6,825 nucleotides of DNA from an uncultured Anaerosacchariphilus sp. Lineage in GTDB: Bacteria; Bacillota; Clostridia; Lachnospirales; Lachnospiraceae. The translations under genes and the position numbers were made by a program. The notes under the pieces are model-generated. The model saw nothing but the letters and a program-made list of their open reading frames with translations. It was not told the origin of the DNA and did no database searches. The stretch lies in NCBI GenBank assembly GCA_934373375.1, contig CAKROP010000118.1, forward strand, positions 1-6,825. Reading direction: 5' to 3'. Below, one piece after another: positions 6,386 through 6,825 of the stretch. Position 1 is the stretch's first letter, and every line of letters begins with the position of its first letter.

Positions 6386-6647
6386 ATTTTTTTATATCCT
6401 CCAGCAAGTAAGGATTTCGAATGCTGTCATAATCAAACACGTCAATTTTCCGAAGGGTTTCTATCTGCTCCAGATCCGCTTCCAGCCGGGAAATATCTTT
6501 GCAGCCATATACCACGAAATCAATATCGCTGGTCGGCGTCGCCGTCCCCGTCGCGAAGGATCCGAAAAGCTCCAGACGCTGCACTTGATTCTTTTTGCAA
6601 ATGGCTGATACCTGTTCAATTAACGTATCGATGGACATTACATTCAT
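6366..6647 (-). CDS. Minimal nucleotidyltransferase (MNT, MntA-like antitoxin)
   Basis: A 93-residue stand-alone nucleotidyltransferase of the pol-beta superfamily (NTP_transf_2). The catalytic motif GS-x10-DxD is intact: Gly29, Ser30 in LFGSFATG, then Asp41 and Asp43 in SDIDF, with the third carboxylate probably Asp69 in RKIDVFD. It therefore should bind metal and NTP and could transfer AMP to its HEPN partner, the reaction shown for MntA antitoxins. ATG 6647 is preceded by AAGGTGA (6656-6662) at 8 nt; a second ATG three codons in is less well placed. It is the first gene of a two-gene unit and its last 20 nt overlap the HEPN gene. The biological role as antitoxin is inferred from the pairing. 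Confidence 0.9.
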   Translation of the reverse strand: MNVMSIDTLIEQVSAICKKNQVQRLELFGSFATGTATPTSDIDFVVYGCKDISRLEADLEQIETLRKIDVFDYDSIRNPYLLEDIKKYGKQIY

Positions 6648-6676
6648 TTTCTATCTCACCTTGTATCGTTTTTACC

Positions 6677-6705
6677 AGTTTATCACGCTTACCCGGTTTC
6701 CGCAA
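6677..6705 (-). promoter_or_regulatory. Predicted promoter of the MNT/HEPN pair
   Basis: On the minus strand TTGCGG (6705-6700), a 17-nt spacer, and TAAACT (6682-6677) preceded by TGA, an extended -10. Each box matches four of six consensus bases. Transcription would start near 6670, about 23 nt before the MNT ATG. The AT-rich sequence from 6706 to the right edge shows no supported gene. Confidence 0.5.
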
Positions 6706-6825
6706 GTTTCACTACCTTTTCTATTTCTGTTACTCTGACAAATATATGGATATGTTTTATTTCCATCATTCTTCTCCATGTCCTGCCTCTTTTTATGTAC
6801 TTTATCACATTTTTTTCACATGTAA

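Noticed and set aside
6706..6825. Direct repeats TCACAT around a T-run near the right edge (about 6805-6822)
   Set aside because: Two short copies in AT-rich DNA at the edge of the window; no stem, no array, and too little sequence to call a terminator or repeat element.

Overview
The window looks like the chromosome of a Gram-positive gut Clostridia, most likely a Lachnospiraceae member. The reasons are a low-to-mid GC content, strong AGGAGG-type ribosome binding sites, a lipoprotein solute-binding protein, an InlB-repeat surface protein, and the clostridial variant of the galactokinase signature. I assign the group from protein character only; no marker gene is present.

Layout. The minus strand from 4319 down to 451 carries a complete galactose/methyl-galactoside ABC transporter operon in the order mglB (binding lipoprotein), mglA (double ATPase), mglC (permease). 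It is followed 34 nt later by the 5' part of a gene for a membrane-anchored protein with InlB B-repeats, cut by the window edge. A 205-bp control region (4320-4524) separates mglB from galK, a galactokinase on the plus strand. The control region holds good sigma-A-type promoters in both directions and palindromes that could be operators. galK ends at a strong intrinsic terminator (5898-5930). Beyond it, on the minus strand, is a two-gene module: a minimal nucleotidyltransferase (6366-6647) overlapping by 20 nt an HI0074-family HEPN protein (5978-6385), the architecture of an MNT/HEPN toxin-antitoxin pair. The last ~180 bp upstream of that pair contain its likely promoter and nothing else convincing.

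How the genes work together. MglB captures galactose or a related sugar outside the membrane, MglC and MglA import it with ATP, and GalK makes galactose 1-phosphate as the first Leloir step. galT and galE are not in the window. The divergent arrangement suggests shared control, but no regulator gene is visible. A large hairpin between mglB and mglA probably helps keep the binding protein in excess over the ATPase and permease. The MNT/HEPN pair is functionally unrelated and may be an accessory insertion; a short sequence like an IS3-type end lies between galK and this pair.

Novelty. I found no clearly new multi-gene system. The most interesting items are the InlB-repeat protein attached to the mgl operon, the altered galactose-binding signature of GalK, the paired palindromes in the control region, and the MNT/HEPN module with all its motifs intact.
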